Shown: positions 53,270 to 61,467 of the stretch, in pieces | Layout of the letters: each line of letters starts with the position of its first letter | Numbering within the stretch: position 1 is the stretch's first letter | Assembly: GCF_006538365.1 (NCBI RefSeq) | Contig: NZ_BJKN01000002.1 | Span: 331,276 to 395,275 of the forward strand | DNA length: 64,000 nt | Source: Moorella sp. E308F | GTDB taxonomy: Bacteria > Bacillota > DSM-521 > Neomoorellales > Neomoorellaceae | Direction of reading: 5' to 3' | The notes under the pieces: model-generated | What the model saw: the letters and a program-made list of their open reading frames with translations, nothing else | What the model was told of the DNA's origin: nothing | Database searches by the model: none | Made by a program: the position numbers and the translations under genes

Positions 53270-55159
53270 GTGCGCCCGGCATGGGCGTTAACTTAGTGGT
53301 GAAAGTCCACTGCAGGCGAGGCAGCACGAGTCTGCTAGCCAAAGGCAAGGGTGCCCATCGCGAGGTGGGATCTGAAGGAAGCCGGAGGCAAAGCCACGGC
53401 CCGATGAACAAGAACCCCATAGGAGGCTAGACCATCTGGATGAGCTGGCGAAACACAGCGAAATCCCAGGCTGCCAAGGGATGGTAGAGTATATGGGGCG
53501 GGCGCGGGGCGAAGGTTAACGCTCTTACCCGGGGAGGCCTGCCGGATAAGCCAGGAAAAGCTGGCAACCCGTGTCGAAAGGCACGGCTGAACCGGCAGGA
53601 GTCAGCAGAAGGCATAGTACCCTGGGGGTCATGAACTCCAGGGGAAGGCCCGAACATCAAGTCAGAGGTGAGACCGATGCGTTCGCGAGAAGGGCGAAGA
53701 CAGCAGAAACCCCCGGAAGGGGCCTGCCCGCGGGAGGAAGTGGTGAAGCCACAGGGGACCGCGGGAGGGCCGAGTTCTTCTCCGGCACAAAGCGGGACGT
53801 CACCTCGCGGAGGCCAAGGTAGCGGCCTGATGGAACAGGTGGTGGAAAGGCAAAACATGCTGGCCGCCCTAAAGCGGGTAGAGCGGAACGGAGGCGCACC
53901 CGGCGTGGATGGCATCCCGACCGAACGGCTTCGGGACCAAATCCGCGCCGAATGGCCGCGTATCCGGGAAGAACTGCTCGCGGGAACCTACAGACCAAAG
54001 CCCGTGCGCCGGGTCGAAATCCCGAAACCCGGGGGAGGCAAACGGATGTTAGGGATACCCACCGTAATGGACCGCCTGATCCAGCAGGCACTCCTGCAGG
54101 TATTGACGCCAATCTTCGAGCCGCAGTTTTCAGAAAGCAGTTTCGGGTTCCGACCCGGAAGGAGAGCCCACGACGCGGTAAAGAAGGCACGTCAGTACGT
54201 AGAAGAAGGATACGAATGGGCGGTAGACCTGGACATCGAGAAATATTTCGACCGGGTAAACCATGACACCCTCATGGCCCGGGTGGCCCGGAAAGTAACG
54301 GACAAGAGGGTACTTACCCTTATCCGCCGCTATCTTACCGCAGGCGTCATGGTAAATGGAGTGGTCATGGAGACGGTAGAAGGAACGCCCCAGGGTGGAC
54401 CAATAAGCCCGTTATTAGCCAACATTCTACTAGACGACCTGGACAAAGAACTGGAAAAGAGGGGCCACAAATTCGTCCGTTACGCCGATGACTGCAATAT
54501 TTACGTCAAAAGCAAACGGGCGGGAGAAAGGGTCATGGCAAGTATCCGTAAGTTCCTGCAGGAACGGTTGAAGCTCAAGATAAACGAGGAAAAGAGTGCG
54601 GTAGACCGGCCGTGGAAACTGAAATTCCTGGGGTTTAGCATGTATAAAGCCAGAGCAGGGCAAATCCTTATCCGCTTAGCACCGCAAACTATCGACCGGG
54701 TGAAAACGAAAATCCGGGAGATAACTGCCCGGAATAAACCCGTAAGCATGGCCGAGCGCATAGAGCACCTGAACGCCTATTTGGGCGGATGGATAGGATA
54801 CTTCGCCCTGGCCGACACGCCCAGCACTTTTAAGAACATAGAAGGCTGGATGCGGAGGAGGCTGCGCATGTGCCTCTGGAAGCAGTGGAAGCGAGTACGG
54901 ACCAGGTATCGCGAACTACGCGCACTGGGTTTACCAGAATGGGTAGTACATGAATACGCCAACGCTCGCAAAGGGCCATGGCGGATGGCCCATGGGCCAA
55001 TGAATAGAGCCCTGGGCAATACCTACTGGCAGTCCCAGGGCCTCATGAGCTTAACCGAACGCTATCTCAGTCTTCGTCAAGCTTGGTGAACCGCCGGATG
55101 CGGACCCGCATGTCCGGTGGTGTGAGGGGACGGGGGCTAGCCGCCCCCTCCTACTCGAT
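53270..55159 (+). mobile_element. group IIC intron with encoded maturase
   Basis: The 5' end GTGCGCCCGGCATGGGCG follows the GUGYG rule. About 400 nt of conserved ribozyme domains precede the maturase frame. Downstream of the frame, GAACCGCCGGATGCGGACCC and GCATGTCCGGTGGTGT form domain V, and GGACGGGGGCTAGCCGCCCC begins domain VI. The 3' boundary CTACTCGAT ends at 55159. The insertion directly after a terminator stem is the class C target preference. Boundaries are judged from motifs and could be off by a base or two. Confidence 0.88.
53830..55089 (+). CDS. ltrA: group II intron reverse transcriptase/maturase
   Basis: The 419-residue protein contains RT blocks GGAPGVDGIPTERLR, FGFRPGRRAHDAV, AVDLDIEKYFDRVNHD, EGTPQGGPISPLLANILLD and the catalytic FVRYADDCNIYV, then the maturase (X) domain with FLGFSMYKARAGQILIRLAP. 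No C-terminal endonuclease domain follows, as usual for class C. An upstream in-frame extension to 53668 lies in ribozyme sequence and is unlikely to be translated. Confidence 0.93.
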   Translation: MEQVVERQNMLAALKRVERNGGAPGVDGIPTERLRDQIRAEWPRIREELLAGTYRPKPVRRVEIPKPGGGKRMLGIPTVMDRLIQQALLQVLTPIFEPQFSESSFGFRPGRRAHDAVKKARQYVEEGYEWAVDLDIEKYFDRVNHDTLMARVARKVTDKRVLTLIRRYLTAGVMVNGVVMETVEGTPQGGPISPLLANILLDDLDKELEKRGHKFVRYADDCNIYVKSKRAGERVMASIRKFLQERLKLKINEEKSAVDRPWKLKFLGFSMYKARAGQILIRLAPQTIDRVKTKIREITARNKPVSMAERIEHLNAYLGGWIGYFALADTPSTFKNIEGWMRRRLRMCLWKQWKRVRTRYRELRALGLPEWVVHEYANARKGPWRMAHGPMNRALGNTYWQSQGLMSLTERYLSLRQAW

Positions 55160-55699
55160 ATAACTTGCCGGAGCCGTGCCGCCCCTTGCCGGCAATTTTG
55201 CCCTCGTTTTCCCAGGAGTATTCCAGGAAATATCAACCCTGTATAACCCTTTTTAAAGCCGCTTGCTGGCTTTCTGAAGGGTCATCTATGCCCGGGAAAT
55301 ATTTTTTTACCTTCGGCAAAAATCGGCCGCTTGCGCCAAACGACAGGGGCTGCCTTAAGAAAATATGCGTTTAACCCATTTTTTCTTTAGATTTTTATTC
55401 CACCGCTGTTAAAGGTAAGAATGTGAAATATTTATCAAGTATTATAGGACAAGACATTTTGCCGCCGTCGCCCTGCAGTGGAAAGCAGTTCCTGCCGGAC
55501 CTTCCGCGTGGTCTTGAGCGTTTTTCCCCGTCTTAGCCCAACGTTATCAGAGACATCTCCGGCGCATGAAGGGGACATGCATCAAGGCAAGGCACATTGC
55601 CTTGAGGGGTTGCCTTCGGTTTTACGCTCAAAATTTTCCTCCCCAGGTAGGAAAAAGGCAGAAACCTGTAGAATAAAAGCACTGCAGGAGGGATGAACC
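55160..55699. other. gene-free stretch after the intron
   Basis: No gene is supported. TTGCCGG...CCGGCAA with a following TTTTG (about 55163-55200) and CAAGGCAA...TTGCCTTG (about 55582-55606) are inverted repeats. The short frames here lack ribosome sites. Confidence 0.5.
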
Positions 55700-55855
55700 G
55701 TGACCATTGACCACGACGAACTCCTGCTGACCCGCGCGGTAACCGGCATCTTCCGTATTACCAAGCGCATTTTTTGGAATTGGTAGCAGGAGGGCTTCCT
55801 GATCCCTGTCCGCCTGCCCACGGGGCAGAAGCGGTACATGAGGGATGAAGTGTAA
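55700..55855 (+). pseudogene. broken helix-turn-helix (MerR/excisionase-type) gene
   Basis: GTG at 55700 opens MTIDHDELLLTRAVTGIFRI, then TKRIFWNW, a TAG at 55784-55786, and QEGFLIPVRLPTGQKRYMRD, EV and TAA in the same frame. This is one small DNA-binding domain cut by an amber codon. AGGAGGGATGAACC precedes the GTG. Confidence 0.65.
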
Positions 55856-55922
55856 ACGCTGCTGCAGGCGTTTGGCGGAAAAAGGAACGCAGCCGGAAAA
55901 ACCTGAGGAGGCGAGGTAAGTC

Positions 55923-56407
55923 ATGTGGCGAAATACCAGGTTTCTGACTACGACCGCCCTGCTGCTGGCCCTGACGGTCGCAGTCCAGATGGTCGGGCTC
56001 CCACAGCCGGTGACAGGCCCGCTGGTAAATGCGATGCTGTTCCTGGCGACTTTAACCGTAGGCATGGGGGGCGGTGTCGTCATAGGCGCCCTGACGCCGT
56101 GGATCGCCCTCATGCGGGGCATCGTGCCCCCGCTCGCCCAGCCCGTAACGCCGTTCATAATGGCGGCCAACGCTACGCTGGTGATAGTCTTCAGCCTGCT
56201 GGCAAGGTTTAACCCGTGGGTCGGCGTCGTTGCTGCCGCAGTATGCAAGTATGGGGTCTTCGTATGGCGCTGAAATTCATCCTGGTCTTACCTCCCAAGC
56301 TGGCGCAGGCTTTCCAGGTCCCCCAATTGCTTACGGCACTGGCGGGAGGGGTTATAGCGATTATCGTGCATAAAGCCCTGCCCGAGCAGTATAGGAGGTC
56401 GCTATAG
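55923..56407 (+). pseudogene. frameshifted ECF-transporter S component
   Basis: The first frame (ATG 55923, stop 56273) encodes helices with ALTVAVQMVGLPQPVTGPLV, NAMLFLATL and IGALTPWIALMRGI, typical of one ECF S-component family. The remaining conserved part, MALKFILVLPPKLAQAFQVP, then QLLTALAGGVIAIIV, is in another frame from about 56260 to the TAG at 56407. A single indel near 56255-56266 explains this. It would have bound a small vitamin-like or unknown solute at the membrane. GAGGCGAGGTAAGTC precedes the ATG. Confidence 0.75.
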
Positions 56408-56485
56408 CTTACGCCGCCGTTCTCGCGGCCGGCGAGGGAAGACCTTGCTCCGGGGCGCGCATGTTCAGGAGGAGCCACGGCAGGT

Positions 56486-56623
56486 GTGATTGAAATTGGC
56501 GAGCTGCCAGCGGCCAAGATAGGCAACCGCTACCGCATCGCCCAGGAAGATCTGGAACAGTTTATTGAGGAGAGGCGAACAGTCAAAGAGGGGGTATCAA
56601 ACATTGAGTGTCTCCAAGGATGA
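56486..56623 (+). pseudogene. 3' remnant of an excisionase-type DNA-binding protein
   Basis: The frame reads VIEIGELPAAKIGNRYRIAQ, EDLEQFIEERR and runs to TGA at 56621. This is the C-terminal half of the helix-turn-helix_17 excisionase domain; the first half is missing. It overlaps the start of the next gene. Confidence 0.6.
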
Positions 56624-57302
56624 GTTATACCGGCTGGTGGAGGCCTTGCCTGAAAAAGAAACCCTTATGGTTAAGATGTTTTTGGAGTTTGTATTGAGCG
56701 AGGCTGAAGCCAAAAACAAGGACAAAGTTTCAGAACAAACATTAGGAACCACATTTTACATCGAAGGACCTAGTGGTAAATATGCAGAAATGGAGTTTTG
56801 TTATCACCTCATGAAGCTTGATGATGTTGGAGGACAGGGTTATTTCGTATGGTACAATGACGCATTGACACAACTAGGGGATGTTGACTTTAACAAAAAT
56901 GATTTACCAGCAGTATGGCCAGTTTATTATGCATTAGCTGCTAAATGTACTATTGTACCAGAACCTTTCTTTGGCGACTTTAAGAATCGAGAAGAAGTGG
57001 AGATGTATGTTAAAGGGAGCTTTAATCCAATCCCATTAAACAAAATCCCAATGAAACTTTCTTCAAATCTAGAGGTTGCTAAATTAATGTGGAGCGGTAA
57101 GACCTATTCTAAAGCCTTAACTATTATTGCGCAGCAGAGAGACTTAAAATCAATAAGCACAGTAGGGGATCAATGTACTCGTCAAATGGGATTAAACGCA
57201 AAACAATTTAAGGAATTAGTCGATAATAAGGAAAAGTTTATGGATCACCTGATAAAGCATTTTCCAGCTTATAAAGATTTTATAGTTAAGGAGTTATCTT
57301 AG
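56604..57302 (+). CDS. unknown protein with DUF2281-like N-terminus
   Basis: From a TTG at 56604, with AGAGGGGG upstream, the protein is about 232 residues. The first 35 (SVSKDELYRLVEALPEKETL, MVKMFLEFVLSE) resemble short antitoxin-like modules often found after excisionase-type domains. The remainder (from about residue 40) is AT-rich in its DNA and unrecognised, with no catalytic motif seen. It may be a recent join of two pieces. Confidence 0.5.
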   Translation: MSVSKDELYRLVEALPEKETLMVKMFLEFVLSEAEAKNKDKVSEQTLGTTFYIEGPSGKYAEMEFCYHLMKLDDVGGQGYFVWYNDALTQLGDVDFNKNDLPAVWPVYYALAAKCTIVPEPFFGDFKNREEVEMYVKGSFNPIPLNKIPMKLSSNLEVAKLMWSGKTYSKALTIIAQQRDLKSISTVGDQCTRQMGLNAKQFKELVDNKEKFMDHLIKHFPAYKDFIVKELS

Positions 57303-57426
57303 AAAGCATCGTAAAGAGTATCGCTAAAGCTCTTTCGTAAAGCTGCTTTCTGCGGTCAACAAGGGTGGCACAGACTTCCATTTTTGTTATTTATGAACCA
57401 GGCTTGTTTTGTACCGGAACTTAAAA

Positions 57427-59121
57427 TTACTTATCCACCCGGACACCAAAGCACTGCACCAGTATCTCCCGGACGGCCGCCACGTCGGCATCGGTGAAGG
57501 TACCGGGATCGCGACCTTTCATCACGGCGTATGCCGCCGCCACCCCGGCGGCATCCCCCAGGACACATTGATTGGGCAAGACCCGCAGCTCAGCCCAGGC
57601 CAGGGAGGAGATGCTGGCCGCATAGCCGGGGATGAGCAAATTGGGCACCGGGCGGCTGAGGAGGGTGTTAAAGGGGATATAGACCGGGTTCTGCGGCCAC
57701 CCGCCCGGTCCCGGCATGGTCCGGGGATAATCAGGCCGTAAGAAAGGCGTCACCGGCCAGCGGTAGCGACCGTCGCCCCCCTTAAGGTCGCTGAAATGAT
57801 AGGCATTGATATCCTGCCAGTAAAAGCCCAGGCCGATACGGTTTACATAATTGCCAAGGTCGTTGCCTTCCGCCGGACCTGGCCCGGCGCCGTGTGCAGC
57901 CGCCGCGGTCAGGGCGTAGTTGCTGTCCTCCGTTCCCGGTCCCGCTTCCCGGGGTTCGACTACCGTATGAATCGTTTCCCGCAGGTACAGCATCCCGCCG
58001 GCAAAGGGTTTCCCATCCGCATCCAGCACCACTTCCGCCTCATGGAAGCCATCGAAGCGGCGCAGTGCCCGGATGAAATCAGGATTCGCCAGCATCTCCC
58101 GCGCCCGCTGCCAGGCCGTGTCCGTGTCCAGGGCTTCCGGCGCCATATCCCCCGGATAAGCATCGTGCCCGCGGTCGCGGGCATTCGCCCGGCCGTCGAC
58201 GTTAAAGATGAGGAGGGCATTGACCCACCACTCCGGGTTCCCCGGTCCGTCCTGGACGGCATTGAGGGGCTTTAAAGCAAAGCCCGCCGGGCCGTACCTG
58301 TCGTTAAAGGCGGTAACCACCGTGTCGTTTATGTAAACTTCCCTGCCGCCGTAGGCAGACCATACCCCTCGCTCCTGGCGGAAAATCATATCCCGGTAAC
58401 GGCCGGGCTGCACCCCGCGCACCTTGAACATGAGGGTAGCAGCCTGCTGGCGTGGTCGCAGAGTAAGGTCGATAAAATCCCCAGCCAGCAAATCCGCCGG
58501 CCAGTCGGCGCGGCCCACCGTCACCCCGGCATGGCTCAGGCGACTGAGCCGCCCGTCTTCCGAAGCGTCGACAAAGATGGTCGCGGCAAGTATTAGGCGC
58601 TCTTCACCCCAGATTACCGTCCCGGCGGCATCCCTCTGCAGCTCCCGCAGGGCCAAGGTCTTGAGCCGCCCGCGCCGGTCCTTCTGGATGGCAGTTATAT
58701 CCATAGCCCAGTAAGTATGAAGATTGGGCAGTCTCCCCAGGTCAGCAGCAATCTGCGCCGAAAGATCTGCCGTACGGTAAAAAGGTCCCACCGCTTTAAA
58801 CCAGTGGGCAAAAGACCCCCCCTGGGCCAGCCGCCCGTCCCGCGCCCAGTAACGCACGTCCCAGAAGTTCTGGCCGCCCACCGTAGCCAGGCCGCCGTAC
58901 TCGTGCTCGGGGTAGGGAACCACTAGGACCACCGTTCTATCCGGTGCCGTTGCCGCTGCCTTCCAGGCCGCCGCGCAGCCGGCCAGGCCGCCGCCGTAAA
59001 CGACGATATCCGCCCGGACCGCAGGCGCCGCTAGGGGCCAGCCCTCCGGCCGGATCCCCGTGCCGGAGAGACTTAACATAAAACAGAAAACGATAAAAAA
59101 TAACAGTAACCGTTTCCCCAT
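57427..59121 (-). CDS. exported FAD-dependent oxidoreductase (FAD_oxidored family)
   Basis: The 564-residue protein has an N-terminal signal helix (LLLFFIVFCFMLSLSGTG). A Rossmann FAD motif follows, DIVVYGGGLAGCAAAWKAAA, with GGLATVGGQNFWD and later IFVDASEDG and PNLLIPGYAASISSLAWAEL, as in the PF12831 family. Substrate unknown. Its ATG overlaps the stop of the upstream hepT-like gene by one base (TGATG). It is probably exported or anchored; whether by Sec or otherwise is unclear, since no twin-Arg is seen. Confidence 0.85.
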   Translation of the reverse strand: MGKRLLLFFIVFCFMLSLSGTGIRPEGWPLAAPAVRADIVVYGGGLAGCAAAWKAAATAPDRTVVLVVPYPEHEYGGLATVGGQNFWDVRYWARDGRLAQGGSFAHWFKAVGPFYRTADLSAQIAADLGRLPNLHTYWAMDITAIQKDRRGRLKTLALRELQRDAAGTVIWGEERLILAATIFVDASEDGRLSRLSHAGVTVGRADWPADLLAGDFIDLTLRPRQQAATLMFKVRGVQPGRYRDMIFRQERGVWSAYGGREVYINDTVVTAFNDRYGPAGFALKPLNAVQDGPGNPEWWVNALLIFNVDGRANARDRGHDAYPGDMAPEALDTDTAWQRAREMLANPDFIRALRRFDGFHEAEVVLDADGKPFAGGMLYLRETIHTVVEPREAGPGTEDSNYALTAAAAHGAGPGPAEGNDLGNYVNRIGLGFYWQDINAYHFSDLKGGDGRYRWPVTPFLRPDYPRTMPGPGGWPQNPVYIPFNTLLSRPVPNLLIPGYAASISSLAWAELRVLPNQCVLGDAAGVAAAYAVMKGRDPGTFTDADVAAVREILVQCFGVRVDK

Positions 59122-59543
59122 CAGCCAATTCCCAGTCGTTCTTTTATAGTTAACATAAAATGATGCAAATCACCAAGATCGCGTTTTAATATGCCCCAGA
59201 TGACCTCAGCATCAAGTTGAGTATAATCATGGACAATAATGTTACGAAATTGGGCCATCTTCATAAGTTTTTTAGCCAGTTCCTCGGGCAGGTAGCCGGC
59301 TTCACCTAAAACAGCAAAAATATCTTTATTATCCCGTGGCTCCCTTAATCCCTCATCGGAAATAATGTGGCTGGCAATATCTATGCAGCTTTCTATAGCC
59401 AGATGTAAAGTCCGTTCAGCATACCGGCGCAGCCGTTTATCAGCCAGGAAGTCTTTTAAGCCGATTTCCTTTTCTGCCTCCAGGTCAGCTATATATTCAC
59501 TTAACAAAGCCAGGCGGTGTCTTATAACTTCGATATCAACCAT
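59121..59543 (-). CDS. hepT: HepT-type HEPN toxin (DUF86)
   Basis: From the ATG at 59543 the protein has 140 residues with the DUF86 pattern AIESCIDIASHIISDEGLRE and the active HEPN motif RNIIVHDY (R100, N101, H105, Y107). HepT acts as an RNase or as the target of AMPylation by its MntA partner. The MntA-type gene ends one base before this ATG. A 32-codon upstream extension is inside mntA and is not needed. Confidence 0.88.
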   Translation of the reverse strand: MVDIEVIRHRLALLSEYIADLEAEKEIGLKDFLADKRLRRYAERTLHLAIESCIDIASHIISDEGLREPRDNKDIFAVLGEAGYLPEELAKKLMKMAQFRNIIVHDYTQLDAEVIWGILKRDLGDLHHFMLTIKERLGIG

Positions 59544-59544
59544 A

Positions 59545-60003
59545 TCAGCCACTCTCCAGGATTTTAGCGATAATTTTTTTATGTCGTCTCTGAAGAAGGG
59601 GTTGCAGATCAAAATAAGTGCGCCTGGACCAAACTTCAAACGCCACCCTGTAACGGGGATCTTTATCGACCAGTAAAATTCCGTCCTTTAAGATCTGGTG
59701 TTGCAGCAGTAAAGGTGCCGCCTGAATGTCAATGACATCTACCTTTTTTCCCGTTACCCTTTCCAGATCGATAATTATTTCCAGCCGGCGGTCAAAACGC
59801 TGCAATTTCTCTTCACTGCCGGCAAATAACACGGCCACGTCGATATCACTGCGCTCCCGGCTGGTCCCTCGGGCGTAAGAACCAAAAAGGTACGCCGCCA
59901 CCACATCCTGGCAGCGATTGAGATACCCGGTTAGAGCATCAGCTATTGCTTTATCCAGGCGCGTTTCGGCTGGCAAATATTTTGGGGAGAACAAAATTTG
60001 CAC
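59545..60003 (-). CDS. mntA: MntA-type nucleotidyltransferase antitoxin
   Basis: The 152-residue protein has the minimal nucleotidyltransferase motif LFGSYARGTSRERSDIDVAV (G41-S42, D53, D55) and a third Asp in KKVDVIDI. MntA enzymes neutralise HepT by AMPylation. It lies between two HepT-type genes: one 4 nt upstream and one overlapping region downstream. Confidence 0.88.
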   Translation of the reverse strand: MQILFSPKYLPAETRLDKAIADALTGYLNRCQDVVAAYLFGSYARGTSRERSDIDVAVLFAGSEEKLQRFDRRLEIIIDLERVTGKKVDVIDIQAAPLLLQHQILKDGILLVDKDPRYRVAFEVWSRRTYFDLQPLLQRRHKKIIAKILESG

Positions 60004-60007
60004 CTTT

Positions 60008-60433
60008 CTATAACTCCCGTATTCCTAAAAATTTACCAATGCCATAAATAAATTCTACCAGGTCGTCCAGGCCAGTTTGTAAGTGTTTATACACCAGGCG
60101 GCGGTCAATGTCCATGTATTCATAGACAAGGATGTTACGAAAGCGTACTGTCTCAGCCAGCTTCCGGGCTAGATCCTGCGGGATAATCCCTTCAGCACCA
60201 AGAATTAAAGGTATGTCGGCATAGGTTTCCGGTTCGGGTAAATCCATGGCGCTGATAATATAATTGCCTATATCTATGATGCAGACAATGGCCAGCTCCA
60301 TGTCCCTTTCTACCGTGGAATAAATTTGATGGTTATGCAGGAATTCATCAAGGCTCACGTTTTGATATTCCTTTAAGAAATTCACATATTCTTCGAGCTT
60401 CTTGAGGCGCCTCAAAACCCGTTCTAAATTCAC
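60008..60433 (-). CDS. HepT-type HEPN protein with the catalytic His replaced by Tyr
   Basis: The 141-residue DUF86 protein (GTG start, GGAGG 9 nt before it) resembles the HepT downstream: MELAIVCIIDIGNYIISAMD. In the HEPN motif it reads RNILVYEY, so the usual His is Tyr104. That would disable RNase activity of the HEPN site. The C-terminal stub of another MntA lies directly upstream, suggesting that its own antitoxin was lost. Confidence 0.85.
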   Translation of the reverse strand: MNLERVLRRLKKLEEYVNFLKEYQNVSLDEFLHNHQIYSTVERDMELAIVCIIDIGNYIISAMDLPEPETYADIPLILGAEGIIPQDLARKLAETVRFRNILVYEYMDIDRRLVYKHLQTGLDDLVEFIYGIGKFLGIREL

Positions 60434-60548
60434 GGCCGGCTTCCTCCTTCTTGATTTTAACTATAAACTGGCGCCGGTAGAAGGCCCGTAAGGGCTGGGT
60501 ATCCAGGTATTCGCGCCTGGCCACGGTTTCGAAATCAAGCCTGGCCTG
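60434..60548 (-). pseudogene. C-terminal remnant of a second mntA
   Basis: The frame reads ARLDFETVARREYLDTQPLR, AFYRRQFIVKIKKEEAGRE. It aligns with the C-terminus of the intact MntA nearby (RVAFEVWSRRTYFDLQPL). The nucleotidyltransferase domain is missing and a TGA closes the frame upstream at 60549-60551. Confidence 0.65.
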
Positions 60549-60595
60549 TCAATTTTAGGTATATAAGATATGCCTTCCCGTAAGACACGGCGTTC

Positions 60596-60748
60596 CTGGA
60601 TATTTATTTTACCGGGGAACGCCGGGTGCCTGGGCAACTTCAGACACGGGATTTTATCTGGCTGGCCGGGAAGGAAATTTTAGATAGGGCCGTGCAGAAT
60701 GCCCGGCAGGGGAGCCAGGCTTGCGGGTTGTATTGCCGGAAAGAGTAG
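60596..60748 (+). pseudogene. truncated copy of the Cys-rich protein gene at 51883-52179
   Basis: The frame reads LDIYFTGERRVPGQLQTRDF, IWLAGKEILDRAVQNARQ, SQACGLYCRKE and TAG. It lines up with LDLYLSGERRVPAQLRAGDF, IGLAGKEIL and QACGFYCPK of the intact gene. The first 45 or so codons, with CQGCRFC, are missing. Confidence 0.75.
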
Positions 60749-60788
60749 ATGTACAAATTGCATGGGTAAAATTAAGGCGTGGGTAAAA

Positions 60789-61379
60789 TTAAGTCGCAGA
60801 ATTCGACGGTTCGTTAAGTCCGAGAATCTGCCGCATTTTTACGATAAAATTCTTGAGATCCTGTTTAAAATCGGTAGCCAGCCCCGGAAGTTCTTTCAGG
60901 AGAGCCATTATTTTATCCGGTGCCCGTTTAAAATCATAAAGGTCGCGAAAATCCTGCCTGAAGTCCCGCAGCGCTTCCAGCTTCCGCGCCGTTGCGGCAG
61001 AGAGTAGCGCCGGACGGACGCCGGGCACCTCAAGGGTCATTTGATCGAGTAATTCTCTATCCCATAGATCGTCTTCAGGGATGGAGCAATCGATGTCTTT
61101 CGCTACAATCCTAAAGATTTTTTCTATGCCCGTATAATAGTCGTGCAGGATGGAACCTATTAGCCGCTGGGAGGTCTCGTCGCTAAGGCTGAAGCCCCCA
61201 AGGGAATCCGTTTGAATCTTCGGGAATAGGTTATATCGCACCAATTCTTTCTCTAGTTTTTCAAGGTTTGATAGTTCTTTGTGGATATTGGCCTTTGCTA
61301 GAAGCCACTTTTCAGGGAACAAAGCCCCACTCCTTTCTGTATGCTCTTTGTTAATAAGTTTTTTCCAAATAATAGCCAA
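60789..61379 (-). CDS. HepT-like HEPN-domain protein, solitary
   Basis: The 196-residue helical protein contains SILHDYYTGIEKIFRIVAKD, WDRELLDQMTLEVPGVRPAL and FRQDFRDLYDF. This is the layout of the HepT-like family in which W-HRELL...PG-RP is followed by RH-RN-Y; here RQ and RD replace RH and RN. No nucleotidyltransferase antitoxin is adjacent. It may be an orphan or inactive toxin. Confidence 0.6.
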   Translation of the reverse strand: MAIIWKKLINKEHTERSGALFPEKWLLAKANIHKELSNLEKLEKELVRYNLFPKIQTDSLGGFSLSDETSQRLIGSILHDYYTGIEKIFRIVAKDIDCSIPEDDLWDRELLDQMTLEVPGVRPALLSAATARKLEALRDFRQDFRDLYDFKRAPDKIMALLKELPGLATDFKQDLKNFIVKMRQILGLNEPSNSAT

Positions 61380-61467
61380 ACAGGGACTTTACGGCATAAT
61401 TCGGGAAACGTTTTTTAGTATTCCAATTAACCTAAAAAACTGATCCATCTTCGTCGTTAAAAAATCT

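Noticed and set aside
53427-54190. Minus-strand frames of 162 and 177 codons across the intron
   Set aside because: Pro/Arg/Ser-rich antisense frames of the ribozyme and maturase; GC-rich artefacts.
55628-56248. 206-codon minus-strand frame
   Set aside because: Antisense to the broken helix-turn-helix gene and ECF S component, which have clear family signals on the plus strand.
57427-60433. FAD oxidoreductase as part of the toxin-antitoxin operon
   Set aside because: The one-base stop/start overlap is seen, but its function has no known link to HepT/MntA; probably chance adjacency.
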